Source: Notospermus geniculatus (taxonomy: Eukaryota; Nemertea; Pilidiophora; Heteronemertea; Lineidae). Taken from it: DNA of 64,000 bases. A program made the position numbers and the translations under genes. The stretch covers positions 34,720 to 98,719 of the forward strand of contig NMRB01001440.1 in the NCBI GenBank assembly GCA_002633025.1, written 5' to 3'. Numbering within the stretch: position 1 is the stretch's first letter; every line of letters starts with the position of its first letter. The notes beneath the pieces are model-generated. The model worked only from the letters and a program-made list of their open reading frames with translations, was not told the DNA's origin and made no database searches. Of the stretch, positions 22,152 to 33,645 are shown piece after piece.

Positions 22152-22535
22152 GGCTACACATCACTCCAGCGGTATCTAGTACCCACCACTAACTGACCAC
22201 AAAGTAAGAATCTGAAACGACCTATAAACATCTCTTTGGGAGATATTGAGGGTGGAATGAATGGCGTCAAATGATCACAGATTAGGGCATGCTCTCGTTA
22301 CTGGATTTACAAGCCAATAGGCTACACTGAGCCTAAAGTGCGAGAAGCCTCTCGGACCAGCCGCCACCGGATGGGGCTCAGCAAGTTGGGACAGAAACGC
22401 CTGATCGGTATCATCAAAAATTTATAAGGCTCGCTTATAAATTTGTTATCAAGTAATATTCAGCTGCTTATGAAATTGACACACACGACTGTGTGCAGTA
22501 GTAGTCGTCAGACTTCTGCTCTCATGGACGTTAAG

Positions 22536-23014
22536 CTACCAGCACACGTCACCACTTTCGTTGCACACACAGGAAATTTTCGCGGTCGGCAATTTTTTTG
22601 GCGATTGCCGGTTTACAGCAGACGTCACCACTCAGTGGTCTCGTATGCTACTGATGGCGCACACATCACCACAACTGGCAACTACGAGCAATTTTCGTGG
22701 TGAGAAATCAACCGGTTTGATTTTCGGCAACTCGTGGTGACCACAGAATTTTCGTGATGAGTGGTCGTTGGCGATGTGAAAGGAATCCATGCAAGTCCTC
22801 CTGGAATGAAAGTCCGGTTTTATTCTTCAGCTAGGGATTATATGGCTAGAGAGACCATTCGAATATAACCTTACACTAGCGGTCTATTGTTTGGAGGATC
22901 TGCATTCCCAGGACGCTGATTCCTGTCACACCTGCCACAGCACACTTGGCCATTTTTGTGGCGACCACGAAAATTGCCTGTCTGAACAACAAAAGTGGTG
23001 ACGTGTGCTGCTAG
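22536..23014. mobile_element. Foldback, CAGCACACGTCACCACTTT ends
   Basis: The arms CAGCACACGTCACCACTTT..., then AATTTTCGxGGTC, and their complement at 22950-23014 are joined by a core. The core holds several more GTCACCAC / GTGGTGA and AATTTTCGTGGT pieces, as if shuffled copies of the arm accumulated inside. Confidence 0.7.
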
Positions 23015-23779
23015 TGTTCGGCGACCTCTTGCAGATTCACAGGCTTAGAACCCCAGAAATACTGTATGACAGACGTCAGAAACTCTGTCTGCCAATGGAT
23101 GTCAGTGTGAGATGACACATCGTTTTTTTCCGCAGATTTACTCCACGACTTGTTAAAAGACAAATGAGTCAAAAATCTCTCCAGGGCTACTTTGATAAAC
23201 CCTTAATACGTTGATAATTATCACTGCATCAGTCGTTAAGGTTTGGAAGCAAATGAGTGTTCTATCGGTGTAGAACAGACCGACTGAATTGAGACGTGAG
23301 TTCCATATTGACGCCACTGTCACGGTGTCTTTTGGCACGGGTAATCACTTTCATGATTTATGGTGTTCAGTGTGGAGCGCTGATTGAATCAAGGAAGTAA
23401 TAGCGGGATTAGGCGGGTTTTCTTTCTTATAATGTTACTTGAGAAACAATAGAACAACAGTGGTGCTTTTTCTTTAATATTTGGTGTATGGAGTCAGTGT
23501 TGACGAGTGCCTGGCATGCCTGGTATTAGTAAGTGCTGGAAGGTCGGCCCAATCATGCCAAATCACCCTTTCTTCGTCGTTTCTTCGTCACTTGAGAACC
23601 AGTCTTCCCGACTAAAATCACACTCATTATTTGGCCGTGAGACGTGCCCATTTATTTTTCACTATCGTGTCGTAATTCTGGTAACTAAACTTTTCCTCCT
23701 GTTTTATATGAAGATGGACATGCTGAACACAATCATTTCAGCTTGTTATCACAAACAAAACCTGCACATTTCCAAGATG
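23015..23779. other. No gene recognised, runs into assembly gap
   Basis: No repeat end or convincing frame. The gap 23780-23831 follows. Confidence 0.4.
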
Positions 23780-23869
23780 NNNNNNNNNNNNNNNNNNNNN
23801 NNNNNNNNNNNNNNNNNNNNNNNNNNNNNNNGGGGGCAGGGATTAACAGTAGAGGTCAAAAAGTTGATG

Positions 23870-24240
23870 TCTTCAAATCATATCAACATGGGTATCAAAT
23901 TAAAGGTCTCAGTGGGTACAACAACATGGCATGGGTTTCATTCCCCAAAATGTACACTGCAACACTTGAGGGGTCAAAAGGGACACAAATCCGACTTTTG
24001 ACCCCTTCCCACTAGTTCCACGGGGGCTGCAGGTACATGTAGATGAAAATATTTTTTTTCAACATTGCTCTCATAGAGTTCCAAAATGATACCCATGATG
24101 ACACCCTTTGGATGACAGTTTTCAAGATCCTGAATTTGGACACTTTTTGGGGGATCTCGAAAACTGTCACCCATGCCATGTTGCTGTACGGGTCCACTGA
24201 GACCTTTAATTTGATACCCATGTTGATAGAAGACGGACTG
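23870..24240. mobile_element. Foldback next to assembly gap
   Basis: The left arm CAACATGGGTATCAAATTAAA, GGTCTCAGTGGGTAC, CATGGCATGGGT is mirrored at 24160-24235. The left border may lie in the 52-base gap just upstream. Confidence 0.7.
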
Positions 24241-24876
24241 AGGTCATATCTATCAGTTAGAACAGGGTAAATATCCCGGAAAGGTTGGCAAGAAGTTCTT
24301 GAAGTGATCACAGCAACCCAGCTACCTTACTTCCTGAAGATGTCAGGCTTAGAATACGCCACTTTTGACAAAGAACCCCAACATAAACAATGACAGAATC
24401 GGTTGTCGCCGATCCCTGTCGAATTCTGAAGCATCCATCACAGCACATCTACACTTCTTTTCTTGTCAACCCCGCGTCACACTTCATCTAAATCCAAGAT
24501 CCTGGATCGATCCTTGCAAACCCGGACCTGTTATCTCCGACAGTCTGCCAGTCACCAGGGCGCGGGGATCTACCGTCACGCCCGAAGCCTCCCAACCCCG
24601 AAGGGATAAAGGTGATTTATCAGAGTGTAACGTGTGAAGCGATCCTCCTTTGCTGGTGGGTTTGTCATTTCCGCGGGGAACCTCAATGAGTGAGGAATAT
24701 CCGTCGATAGCACCGAAAATTTGGCAGCTGTTCTCGGAGTGAATGCAGGGAATGGTCCACGGCCTTCTGCGAATGACCAAACATACTGATTATCCTCTTA
24801 CTAATGTAATAAGCATGGTGATAGGAGTCAGTGTCAGACGTAACTGCCTCGGATTTGGCTCAAAAACTCCAAAAGA
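24241..24876. other. No gene supported
   Basis: A 98-codon minus frame at 24484-24780 and a 90-codon plus frame at 24365-24637 overlap. No motif is known to me. The minus frame is Gly/Ser-rich near its end without family likeness. Confidence 0.4.
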
Positions 24877-25274
24877 GAGGTTTCGAAAATCTGACGAAAC
24901 ACGAAATACGAAATACGAAATTCAACTTCATTTCCAGGACCTAATGTATTTCTGGAGATGGTTGGTGCCACAAATGTCCCTGCTGCCGGTGCGTCTTTTA
25001 GCATATCATGTGAGACAGAGAGAGTTATGACATGTATGATGTATCTTGAATTTTTTAATTTCCACTTCGTATCTACAAACTGGAAACGAAAGATACATTT
25101 CAAAGTTTGATATACACCGTAACTCTATGGGTCTAACCTCATACGGTGTAAAAGACGCTCTTGCAGCAGGCGATATTTGTGGTACCAACCATCTCCTGAA
25201 ATACATTACGTCATGGAAGTGAAGTCCAATTTCATATTTCGTACTTCGTGTTTCGTCAGATTTGCGAAACCTCC
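24877..25274. mobile_element. Family A foldback, copy 1
   Basis: The ends GAGGTTTCG.AAATCTGACG / complement enclose arms of about 185 bases carrying ACACGAAATACGAAAT, GAGATGGTTGGT(A)CCACAAA, CTGCTGCC, GCGTCTTTTAGCATAT and TTTCCACTTCGTA. Copies are at 46350, 49941 and 59560. The fixed layout and dispersed copies make it a MITE family. Confidence 0.85.
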
Positions 25275-26115
25275 CTAATCTGTTTGCTCAACACAAACGT
25301 AGGCTATTACCCATGATATAATAATGGCATCTCATTGGGTTTGCTGGGCTTGTTCGTCCGTCTGAACAACCAATAGGATAGGTGCTAAGAAACAGACACT
25401 CTTTAGTCACTTAACAATCATGCTCATTGCTTAGTTCCTTGGTGTAATCACTCTGATTGGCCGAATGGTAGAAGCATTCTTATTGGTCTGCTTACCCAAT
25501 CTCTTTGCCCTAGCACAGAACAGAGGTGGCTATGTACATAGACTGGCGTGAGTCTGTTGCAACCGGTTAAACAGACACCCTCTGGGATTCAAGAATTTTT
25601 TCTCGTCTTCCGATGAATATGACAAATTGCTGCTTGTCCTCCCAAGCAAAAATTGCTGTACCAAGTTTCCTGTACCGTATTTTTGCACTAAGCCGTCTGT
25701 TTGAATTTAGAAAGAAACCCTGTTCTTTGAGGACGTAGTGACAACATTCCTATCAATGATTCTTTCAGAGAACTCCAATGGGCAGTTATCTCCTCGTTAG
25801 CCACCACGCAAACGATCCAAAACACCCTGATTTTTTAAAGTGAGCGTTTAACCCAGGGCAAACCTCGGGGCAAAAAGGATAATAGGTCTTAATTAACTTT
25901 AGGAAGGGGAGTGCAGCCCATCGGAGGTGCCGTGTTTCGCGGTAGCTGTTATAAATCAAAGCCACGCACCGACGAATCACGCCTCTTCCCTCCCAAGGGC
26001 CCCGTGAAGATCTTTTCTCTCTCAAACCGCCAGGAGACTTTTGCCTCATCGATTGTGTTTTGTCTTTTAGGAATGAAACATCAGGAAGTGAATGGTCGAA
26101 TGTGTAAAACAATAC
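25275..26115. other. No gene; cluster of CCAAT words
   Basis: Five CCAAT/ATTGG words lie between 25334 and 25500. A 108-codon minus frame at 25786-26112 has no known motif. Confidence 0.4.
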
Positions 26116-26118
26116 TAG

Positions 26119-27676
26119 GTTACAGCCTTAGAAATGTTGATGGTGAGGTTAATGGTATTGAAATTGATATTGTTATTGGTAGCTACATGTAATGATATCG
26201 ATGTTTGTGTTACAACTGATGGTATTGTTGATGGTATTGTTTTTGGTCCTGGTGTTGCGACTGATAGTATTGTTATTGGTCCTGTGTTGCAACTGATGGT
26301 ATTGTTATTGGTCCTGTGTTGCAACTGATGGTACATGTATTGTTATTGGTATTGTTATTGGTCCTGTGTTGCAACTGATGGTATTGTTATTGGTATTGTT
26401 ATTGGTCCTGGTGTTGATGGTGAAATTGATAATAAGCCTATTGATATTGTTATTGGTATGGATATTCATGTATATGTTTCTATTGATACTGATACTGATG
26501 ATACTGATATCGTTATTGGTACTGGTGTTGATGGTGAAGTTGATGGTATTGATATTGTTGTTGGTATCGATATTGATGTGGGCCTATACGTTTCTGTTGA
26601 TACTGGTACTGAATGATGATACTGATATTTCTATTGGTACTGGAGCTGATGGAACTGATATTGTTATTGGTACTGGTGCTGATGGTGCAGTTGATGATAT
26701 TGATATTGTTGTTGGTGTCGATATTGATGTACATATATATGTTTCTGTTGATACTGATGCTGATGGTACTGGCATAGGTATTGGTGTTGATGTTTATGGG
26801 TTGATATTGATGCTAATGTTGATTGTATTGACATTATCATGGGTATTAGTGTTGATGTTTATGGGTTGATGTTGATGTTAATGTTGATTGCATTGATATT
26901 ATCATAGGTATCGGTGTTGATGTCTATGGGTTGATGTTGATGCTAATGTTGATTGCATTGATATTATCATAGGTATTGGTGTTGGTGTTGGTGTTGGTGT
27001 TGATGTTTATGGGTTGATGTTGATGCTAATGTTGATTGTATTGATATTATCATAGGTATTGGTGTTGATGTTGATGCTAATGTTGATTGTAGCCTATTGA
27101 TATTATCAAAAATATCTATTTTTATCTATTTTTGATATTATTATAGGTATTGGTGTGTCATGTTTATGGGTTGATGTTGATGTTGATGCTAATGTTGATT
27201 GGATATTATGATAGCTATTGGTGTTGATGTTTATGTTTATGGGTTGAAGTTGATGCTAATGTTGATTGTATTGATATTATTATACATGTAGGTATTGGTG
27301 TGTCATGTTTATGGGTTGATGTTGATGCTAATGGTGATTTTATGGATATTATTATAGGTACTGTTGTTGATGTGTGGGGTGGGCTGATGTTGATGCTAAT
27401 GTTGATTGTATTGATATTATTATAGATATTGGTGTTGATGTTTATGGGTTGATGTTGATGCTAATGTTGATTGCATTGATATTAATTATAGGTGTTGGTG
27501 TGTCATGTTGATGTTGATGCTAATGTTGATTGTTTGGATATTATTATTGGTATTGTTGTTGATGTATGGGGTGGGTTGATGATGTTGATGCTAATGTTGA
27601 TTGTATTGATATTATTATAGATATTGGTGTTGATGTTTATGGGTTAATGTTGATGCGAATGTTAATTGTATTGATA
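26119..27676 (+). repeat. Minisatellite, GTTGATG/GATATTG, about 1.55 kb
   Basis: Three grades of repeat follow one another: about 32-bp units with TTGTTATTGGTCCTG (to about 26430), GATATTGTTATTGGTACTGG hexamer-like repeats (to about 26780), then about thirteen 65-bp units with GGTATTGGTGTTGATG, TTTATGGGTTGATGTTGATG and CTAATGTTGATTG. The plus strand almost lacks C. Open frames across it (26366-26869) encode only Leu/Ile/Val or Asp-Ile-Asp-Val repeats and are not taken as genes. Confidence 0.9.
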
Positions 27677-27831
27677 TTAGGGCGTTTAAGAAATCAAACG
27701 ATAAACGTTAACTTTACGACAACGTTGTTTTTCATACTGCGAATTGAACAGATTATATATTGCATTTTCGGTACAAAAAATAACGTTGTCGTACAGTTAA
27801 CGTTTATCGTTTGATTTCTTAAACTCCCTAT
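27677..27831. mobile_element. MITE, TTAGGGAGGTTT family, copy 2
   Basis: Copy of 19466-19614 with ends TTAGGGCGTTTAAGAAATCA and TGATTTCTTAAACTCCCTA. It sits at the 3' edge of the minisatellite and ends the array. Confidence 0.85.
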
Positions 27832-27958
27832 TACATTGCACTGCATCGTCATGTAGGGATAGCTCACTGAACAGAAAAAGAGGCTATAGAATTCTGACAT
27901 TCTGAAGTAGTTCAGTTTTATTTTTCATTATTGTGCATAAACATACAAGATATTGTGC

Positions 27959-28282
27959 ATGAACGGATATTTTACGATACCGGAATTCCTTTCTCTTCAT
28001 TTGGTTTTCGCTGATACACCAGCAGATCTGAAAGTAGAAGAAAAACACATGGTGACTTCAAAATGCAAGAACTGGAATGATCCGTGTGCCAATATGCATT
28101 ATGGACCTATACTTAAAAAACGATTAGTATATTTTCTTCAAAGCAAGAATAACACCACTGACGAAGTGTTCAAGCGCATCGGGTTGTCAAGGGCCTTGTC
28201 CCAAATTAGGAAAACACAGAAATCGCACGTGGCACGTTCCAATGTGTTGATGAAGACAACAGGACCGAGAGAAACCAAATAG
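27959..28282 (+). CDS. Unrecognised 107-codon ORF
   Basis: The frame from ATG 27959 to TAG reads MNGYFTIPEF...KNWNDPCANMHYGPILKKR...SHVARSNVL. From residue 25 it is hydrophilic and lysine-rich with mixed codons, more gene-like than most frames here. No family recognised, no strong start context. A CACCAGCAG acceptor-like site near 28020 would let it be a terminal exon. Confidence 0.2.
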   Translation: MNGYFTIPEFLSLHLVFADTPADLKVEEKHMVTSKCKNWNDPCANMHYGPILKKRLVYFLQSKNNTTDEVFKRIGLSRALSQIRKTQKSHVARSNVLMKTTGPRETK

Positions 28283-28641
28283 AGTGATAGGACTCCTCCA
28301 ATCTGTAGATGTCAGGCGAGGATAATTTATCTCATCCTGGTCCGATATTAGTTTGGAAAACGATCTCGTTGAGTTAGATGTTTCCATTAGTAGACTACAA
28401 AGTGTTTGTTTTGTGCGCGGACAGGTAATGCGAATTTCCCCTAATCGGACGAATTTGTCAAAACGAGGGGAAGAAAAACATTGATTGTTACTAGATGAGA
28501 ATACGATAAATTGGAGATCAATTGAAATTTATGCTCATTTCGTCTCGATTGCATGGGAATTGCGCGGTCTATTTTGGTGCTGTACTCTTGTGGAGATGAT
28601 GAATGGCATACAGCACTGGGTCGAACCGGTGTAACGTCGAT

Positions 28642-29137
28642 CAGTGTTCCCCGTATTTCTGTGTTTTTCTTATTGTTTCCCTCCCGACGGATTAAAGCAA
28701 ATGGCTCGCGGGGTTTGTTTACATTTTTGGTGGTACCTCCCATAGAGAGTGAATCTCGCCTCCAGGCAAAGCCTTGCTCCAGCTATATGCAAAACCTGTT
28801 CACATATGCGAACGTAAACACTGGGGACGAGGTTCCAATAAAAATTTGTTAAAATGGGTTAATGACAGTTTCAAATTCAGTCGGTGAAAATGTATATTTT
28901 GTACTGTTCACATTGATTTCGAAGCGGTAGATTTTGCAGAATACGCCTCCGAAGTTTGGCTGTCTAATGCATTTCCCATTAAACTAAAATCCTTCTTTCG
29001 CCTTTTTCTCAAAACGGCGCTTGATTTGAGGACATGTCAACAAACAACTGTCAATAAACCCCGCGAGCCATTTGCTTTAAGCGGTAACTAACCCAACAAT
29101 GACCATTCTAGGCCGCGTCTATTGTTGGGGAACACTG
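28642..29137. mobile_element. Foldback, CAGTGTTCCCC ends
   Basis: The tips CAGTGTTCCCC / GGGGAACACTG are typical of hAT-type elements. Inside, GATTAAAGCAAATGGCTCGC and GGGGTTTGTT face their complements at 29045-29085. No 8-bp duplication is seen, so the borders or age are uncertain. Confidence 0.7.
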
Positions 29138-29352
29138 AGCTATAGAAACACTCGCCGACTTTACACCTAGAGTAGTCTATAACCAGAGGTGACAGCACCG
29201 ATGTATACACTACGCTGCTCTGAAACCCTCTCCAGAGGTATTTAATGCGGGAGCTAACAGAGATTTAACGCACATCTCAAGTACAAAAACTTTAGCATAT
29301 TCTTATTTGTTTTATTTGCTATATGATGAGAAATTCAACAAAAGTATGTATT

Positions 29353-29727
29353 CAATGGGGAACCGGAGGAACTAACGTCACGACGTGGCGCTGTGAGCAG
29401 TGCGACCGAAGTTTCTTATTTCTAACGTTATTTCCATTTATTTCTGGCGTGAAAAGCATCCATTTGTTTCGGTCGCCTGGCATTAAAATTTACATCATCT
29501 TGTAGCAGATGAAAATGTCTGCATTTTGCGGTGCTTTTTTTCCTTAAAATGAAGCTGTATATGGCGATTATGGCAACGTCATTATCTCATTATTCCTGTA
29601 GAAAATGTACAGCAGATTTTTTCATGACGCAACGTCAACACCTAAAACGACGTCAATGACGTCGTTTCGGTCGCACTGCTCGCAGCGCCGACCTGTCGGG
29701 ATTTCCGGCACGCGGGTTCCTCATTAC
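29353..29727. mobile_element. MITE, TAATGGGGAACC family, copy 2
   Basis: Reverse-orientation copy of 13260-13632, with GGCGCTGTGAGCAGTGCGACC arms and the CAATGACGTCGTTT CRE-like centre near its right end. Confidence 0.8.
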
Positions 29728-29819
29728 AAATGGGCCGAAATTCGGAAAAAGACGTTAAACCGTCATTTCCAATATGATAAAATACGTAAGATGTTTTCCA
29801 GTCTCAGTGGGTCCATGTT

Positions 29820-29895
29820 TCTATCTATTTGCAATGCATTTATAGGGTCTCAAGCCACCCATTTAAAAGTTAGCTGTACAATGCTCCGATTTTGG
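29820..29895 (-). repeat. Dispersed repeat J, copy 3 (diverged)
   Basis: On the plus strand, GCAATGCATTTATAGGGTCT, CCATTTAAAAGTTAGCTGTA. The same order is at 1165-1245. Confidence 0.5.
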
Positions 29896-30204
29896 CCCAA
29901 TGATAAAGTCAGTACCCAAAATTCAAACGGCTGTATCTTCCAAACGCACCATTCGCGGAACTTAAGAATTGGGTTTTTGTGGTCAGTGGGATAGAACCAA
30001 ACCCACAAACCCAAAAAAGTTTTTGTACGTGAGATGTGCATTAAATCTTTGTTAGCTCCTGGACTAATTCATTGGCGATTCCCTTGTACGCCGTTGTAGT
30101 GGTTAGCGGCAGCGCTATGTATCGGCAATTTAATGAACTACGATGAGTGTATCGGCGTGTGGTTTTATTGCCTTCCCTGCATTGTCCATTTGTAGATCTA
30201 TTAT

Positions 30205-30260
30205 TTGAGTACGAATGGATATCCAACATAGAGCACAAAAAACGACACATAAAATGATAG
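30205..30260 (-). repeat. Outer-arm fragment of the hammerhead-like family
   Basis: ATAGAGCACAAAAAACGACA-CATAAAATGATA matches the outer arm next to the hammerhead-like loci at 34000, 50560 and 57085, but the core is missing. Confidence 0.5.
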
Positions 30261-30453
30261 TAAGCATAATTCGGTGAATCGACCTTTCGATTTTTGTGAC
30301 ACACGTCTGCAAATCACTATTAGCTGCAAATGTCACTAATCACTAGGCCATTAGTTTGCCGGATTAGTTCTAAACTCCCTGACAAGTAGACACATCCGAC
30401 AATCGACGACACTCAACGTGTCCGAAAATAGGAACAAACCGAGGAGTATTCCA

Positions 30454-30584
30454 GGGGCCATGTTCATGAAGCCTTTGCGTGCACGCAAATGTATTGTAAG
30501 GCAGTCAGTGTACAATAGGGCATGTACAGCCAAACAATAGACTTGCGTGCACGCAAAGTTGCGAAAGCTTCGTGAATATGGCCC
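30454..30584. mobile_element. Foldback, GGGGCCATGTTCATGAAGC ends
   Basis: The ends are mirrored by GCTTCGTGAATATGGCCC. Inside, TTGCGTGCACGCAA occurs on both sides. Confidence 0.75.
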
Positions 30585-30680
30585 AACTTGCCTCGCCACG
30601 GTGAGGTGTGAAACCTATCAAAGGTCCAAAATGTAGTAGGTCTAGGCCTAGTAAGTAATGGTACCCTGCACTCAAAATCA

Positions 30681-31065
30681 TTAAAGGGACTAGGAAAATT
30701 TTTTCAAGCTTCGGTTATTACAAAATGCTAGTCTTTCATGATAAATTCCCACCGTCAATTCACTTTTTCAATTAAGTGTTAATTACTGGCACCCAGACAA
30801 ATCAGTCATCACCACACCATGGAGTATTCACCACGTCACTGGGAACCGATCGCTGTATGTATTGTATGGCGCGAGCTTGTACTCTATTATGTTGATTAGG
30901 TTCCCAGTGACGTGGTGAATGCTCCATGGTGTGGTGATAACTGATTTGTCTGGGTGCCAGTAATTAACACTTAATTGAAAAAGTGAATTGACGGTGGGAA
31001 TTTATCATGAAAGACTAGCATTTTGTAATAACCGATGCTTGAAAAAATTTTCCTAGTCCCTTTAA
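30681..31065. mobile_element. Foldback with 175-bp arms, TTAAAGGGACTAGG ends
   Basis: The arms run from TTAAAGGGACTAGGAAAATT through GGCACCCAGACAAATCAG and CACGTCACTGGGAACC, and are almost identical on the far side. The central loop is about 60 bases. The borders allow either TTAA or TA as target. Very few mismatches suggest youth. Confidence 0.85.
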
Positions 31066-31277
31066 GAACATTGTGTCATAGGCCAAGGACAAGTTTCCAG
31101 TCAGTCCAACAATAGGTATGCCTAGGCCAGTGGTAGAAGTAGGCATTATGCCCCTTTCGAATTCTGTTCATCTAATCAATCAACAGTCTCACCAGGGTAG
31201 TTACGAGGAAGCCTACGATGTACGCGAAGTGCTAAGACAATGCCTTCCACCAACAAGTTTGCAAAACAATGTTACCC

Positions 31278-31452
31278 GTGACAGCAAAATGAGTCGGAAT
31301 GCGCACAGAAGAAGACCCAAGGTGAACCAACGGTTTGTTGGTTTCGGCATTGTCTGCCCATTGTAAAATTTGACTTTGTCCATTTCTGCAACTGTTTTCT
31401 GGTGTCATCTTGGGTCTTCATTCTGGCGCATTCCGACTCATTTTGCTGTCAC
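31278..31452. mobile_element. Family B MITE, copy 1
   Basis: The ends GTGACAGCAAAATGAGTCGG / complement, with AAGACCCAAG / CTTGGGTCTT inside. A second copy at 39027-39454 shows the full end is longer. Here the right end is split by family C at 31454, after which GGTCACAAATGTTG resumes the B end. Confidence 0.8.
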
Positions 31453-31453
31453 A

Positions 31454-31620
31454 GGTGTGATGAAATCTAATGTCCCCACCCGCCTGATGTCCCCCTGCAT
31501 TGTTTGTCACAGGATTAAGGGTCTTGGTCTCTCTAGAGTCCAATTCAATGGTGCCGCTTAATCCGTAAATGTATTGTTGGGGGACATCACATATCGGGGG
31601 ACATTAGATTCTACTACACC
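31454..31620 (-). mobile_element. Family C MITE, copy 1
   Basis: The ends GGTGTGATGAAATCTAATGT / ACATTAGATTCTACTACACC enclose TGTTTGTCACAGGATTAAGG, GGACTCxAGAG and TTGTTGGGGGACATCA. Copies at 46821 and 53992 are in opposite orientation. It is flanked by GTCAC on both sides, a possible 5-bp duplication. Confidence 0.8.
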
Positions 31621-31934
31621 GGTCACAAATGTTGTCAACTCTATGAAAATTCAAATCTGAAAATTCAGAAATTAACAGTGAAATGTTGACTATTGTCCTT
31701 AAAAATGCCTCATGAAATTGAATGTCTACATACCACTTGATGGGAAAATTCACGCCAGGTCAGGTTCAGTATTGGACCATTTTATGTCCATAATTTTATC
31801 TTCCACAGATAGTAAATTTCACATAAGTTTTTCCCATAAAGTCAGGTAATCATGTTGTCTAGTCATGCGGGGCAGGGACTCATTAGGTTGGAAATAGCCA
31901 ACGTTAACCCTTAACCCTCTCAATGAGTTTTCAC
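31621..31934. other. Spacer, nothing recognised
   Basis: AT-rich sequence without frame or repeat end. It includes TTAACCCTTAACCCTC at about 31904, a short telomere-like word. Confidence 0.4.
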
Positions 31935-32146
31935 TTAAGGGTTATGCAAAGTGACTCGAAATCTCGAAATTTTGACGCAAAAAATCTGACTAACTGCACA
32001 CAAAATTGAGAAAAAAAGTCTCGGGGCTCCTCGGGAAGTATCAGAAGAAGGGCCTCCGAGCCTTATTTTCTCAATTTTGTGTGCAGTTAGTCAGATTTTT
32101 TGCATCAAAAATTCGAGATTTCGAGTCACTTTATAATAACCCTTAA
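31935..32146. mobile_element. Foldback, TTAAGGGTTAT ends
   Basis: Arms of about 80 bases (AAGTGACTCGAAATCTCGAA, AAAAAATCTGACTAACTGCA, CACAAAATTGAGAAAA) lie around a GC-richer loop of about 45 bases. TTAA lies at both tips. Confidence 0.85.
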
Positions 32147-32716
32147 AGGCATGTAAGGATATTAGTTCAGGAATGCTAACGCCAACTGGGGCATAAGGGA
32201 CTCATTTTATGAAACTGAGTGAATTATATGCAGGAGGAGACTGGAGCCCCGGTGAATAAATATAATGCAGAGGAGAGATCGCCCTCTCAATTACGAAGAA
32301 CCACTGGTACGATTGCATTTTGAACTTGAAGTAGCCAAACCTATCAACCATAAAAAGTCCAAAGTTATAATAAAAAGTTTAGTCAATAGCCTATCTCTTC
32401 TTTTCGACTCGATTGTATCTTCTGGGTTAAAAAAATGTAAGAACCGCTACGAAGTGTAAGTACCGGTACCGGTAACTGTACACTATGTACAGTACGTGGA
32501 GGCTTAGAAATACATGGCAAATCAGTGCAATGAAAAAGTAATTTGTATTAGTAAATTGCTATGCTTCACAGTTTGACTTTGTTCTGTATTCTGAGATTCA
32601 ACAGTACATCGAAGGTATTTTGAGGCAAAACATCGAAGGTATTTTGAGGCAACATTAACATCATACATTTTTTAAGTCCAGCTAACGGCTGAACAAAAAT
32701 GACATGAAAAATGGAA
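32147..32716. other. Spacer, nothing recognised
   Basis: Contains a direct duplication CATCGAAGGTATTTTGAGGC (about 32609 and 32630). No gene. Confidence 0.4.
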
Positions 32717-32792
32717 AAAGTTTTTCAAGTGCATGTAACTCCGTATAGGGGCCTACTGCAGTATACGTAGTTACATGCACTTGAAAAACTTT
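32717..32792. repeat. Hairpin, AAAGTTTTTCAAGTGCATG arms
   Basis: Arms of 29-30 bases, nearly perfect, around a loop of about 16 bases. Confidence 0.75.
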
Positions 32793-32804
32793 ACTGAAAG
32801 CATT

Positions 32805-32923
32805 GGCTGATATTCATAAAAGGTAGCAAATGCTTTTCCTGCAAGTTTTGTAGTACATTTACATTGGACCTTGCTGTGCAAATCTTAAGTAAAAGCATTT
32901 GTTAACTTTTATGAATACCAGCC
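32805..32923. mobile_element. Foldback MITE, GGCTGATATTCATAAAA ends
   Basis: Ends in the shared ATTCATAAA motif. The inner arms GCAAATGCTTTT / AAAAGCATTTG are inverted. Confidence 0.7.
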
Positions 32924-33389
32924 ATTTTGTCGTAGACTTTCCTTGCAAATGGAAAGTAACGAAAGACTATTAATATAAAGAACTGGAAAATTAACAGCCT
33001 GATAAAACGTTTCATTAAATAGTAAAATTTTGGGATCTGAACTCCCAACATCGTAACAATGTATTTGATCATTGTATGATGGATACAGTGAATTAGGAAT
33101 GAAGTGCCCGTATACTCACGCATATGTTCACATAAAATACGAATAAAGTAGCAGAAAATTATGTATTAAAAGTTTTAGTACTAATTTATACTTTAATATC
33201 CTTGGGTATAGGTTCTTGTATAGCCCTATTGCAGTGGGAGTAGCCAGATGTGTGGTCATTTTTGTTTCGAACCCCGAATCGGTAACTTTCCTCTACTTCA
33301 AAGGATAAATAATACAATTGGAGACAGTTCTATCCTTTCCTTAAAATCCTTATGATAATATATTGTGGATGTGAGAATGTGATCTGAAG

Positions 33390-33645
33390 AGAGTACGAAA
33401 TAGAGTGGAAAATAAGAAGTGGGAAATTTTGGAATTTTGCGCGACTTTTTCAGTTTCTGAAATTGGGAGAAATTTTTTCCCTCATTTTGAGAAATTTTCT
33501 TAAAATGACATGACATTTTGTCTGATTTTCGGGCGATATTTCTCAAAATGGGAAAAAATTTCTCCCAATTTGAGAAATTGAAAAATTCGCGCAAAATTCC
33601 AAAATTTCCCACTTCTTATCGTTCCCACTTTTATTTCTTACTTCC
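33390..33645. mobile_element. AAGGGAGTAA foldback family, copy 1
   Basis: The arms GAAATTTTGGAATTTTGCGC, TTTCTCAAATTGGGAGAAAT mirror each other around a core with GACATGACATTTTGTCTGAT and TCGGGCGATA. Copies are at 51759 and 60026. Confidence 0.85.

Noticed and set aside
26366-26869. 167-codon Leu/Ile/Val and Asp-rich frame
   Set aside because: Product of the GTTGATG/GATATTG minisatellite; no start context, frame shifts between units, simple composition.
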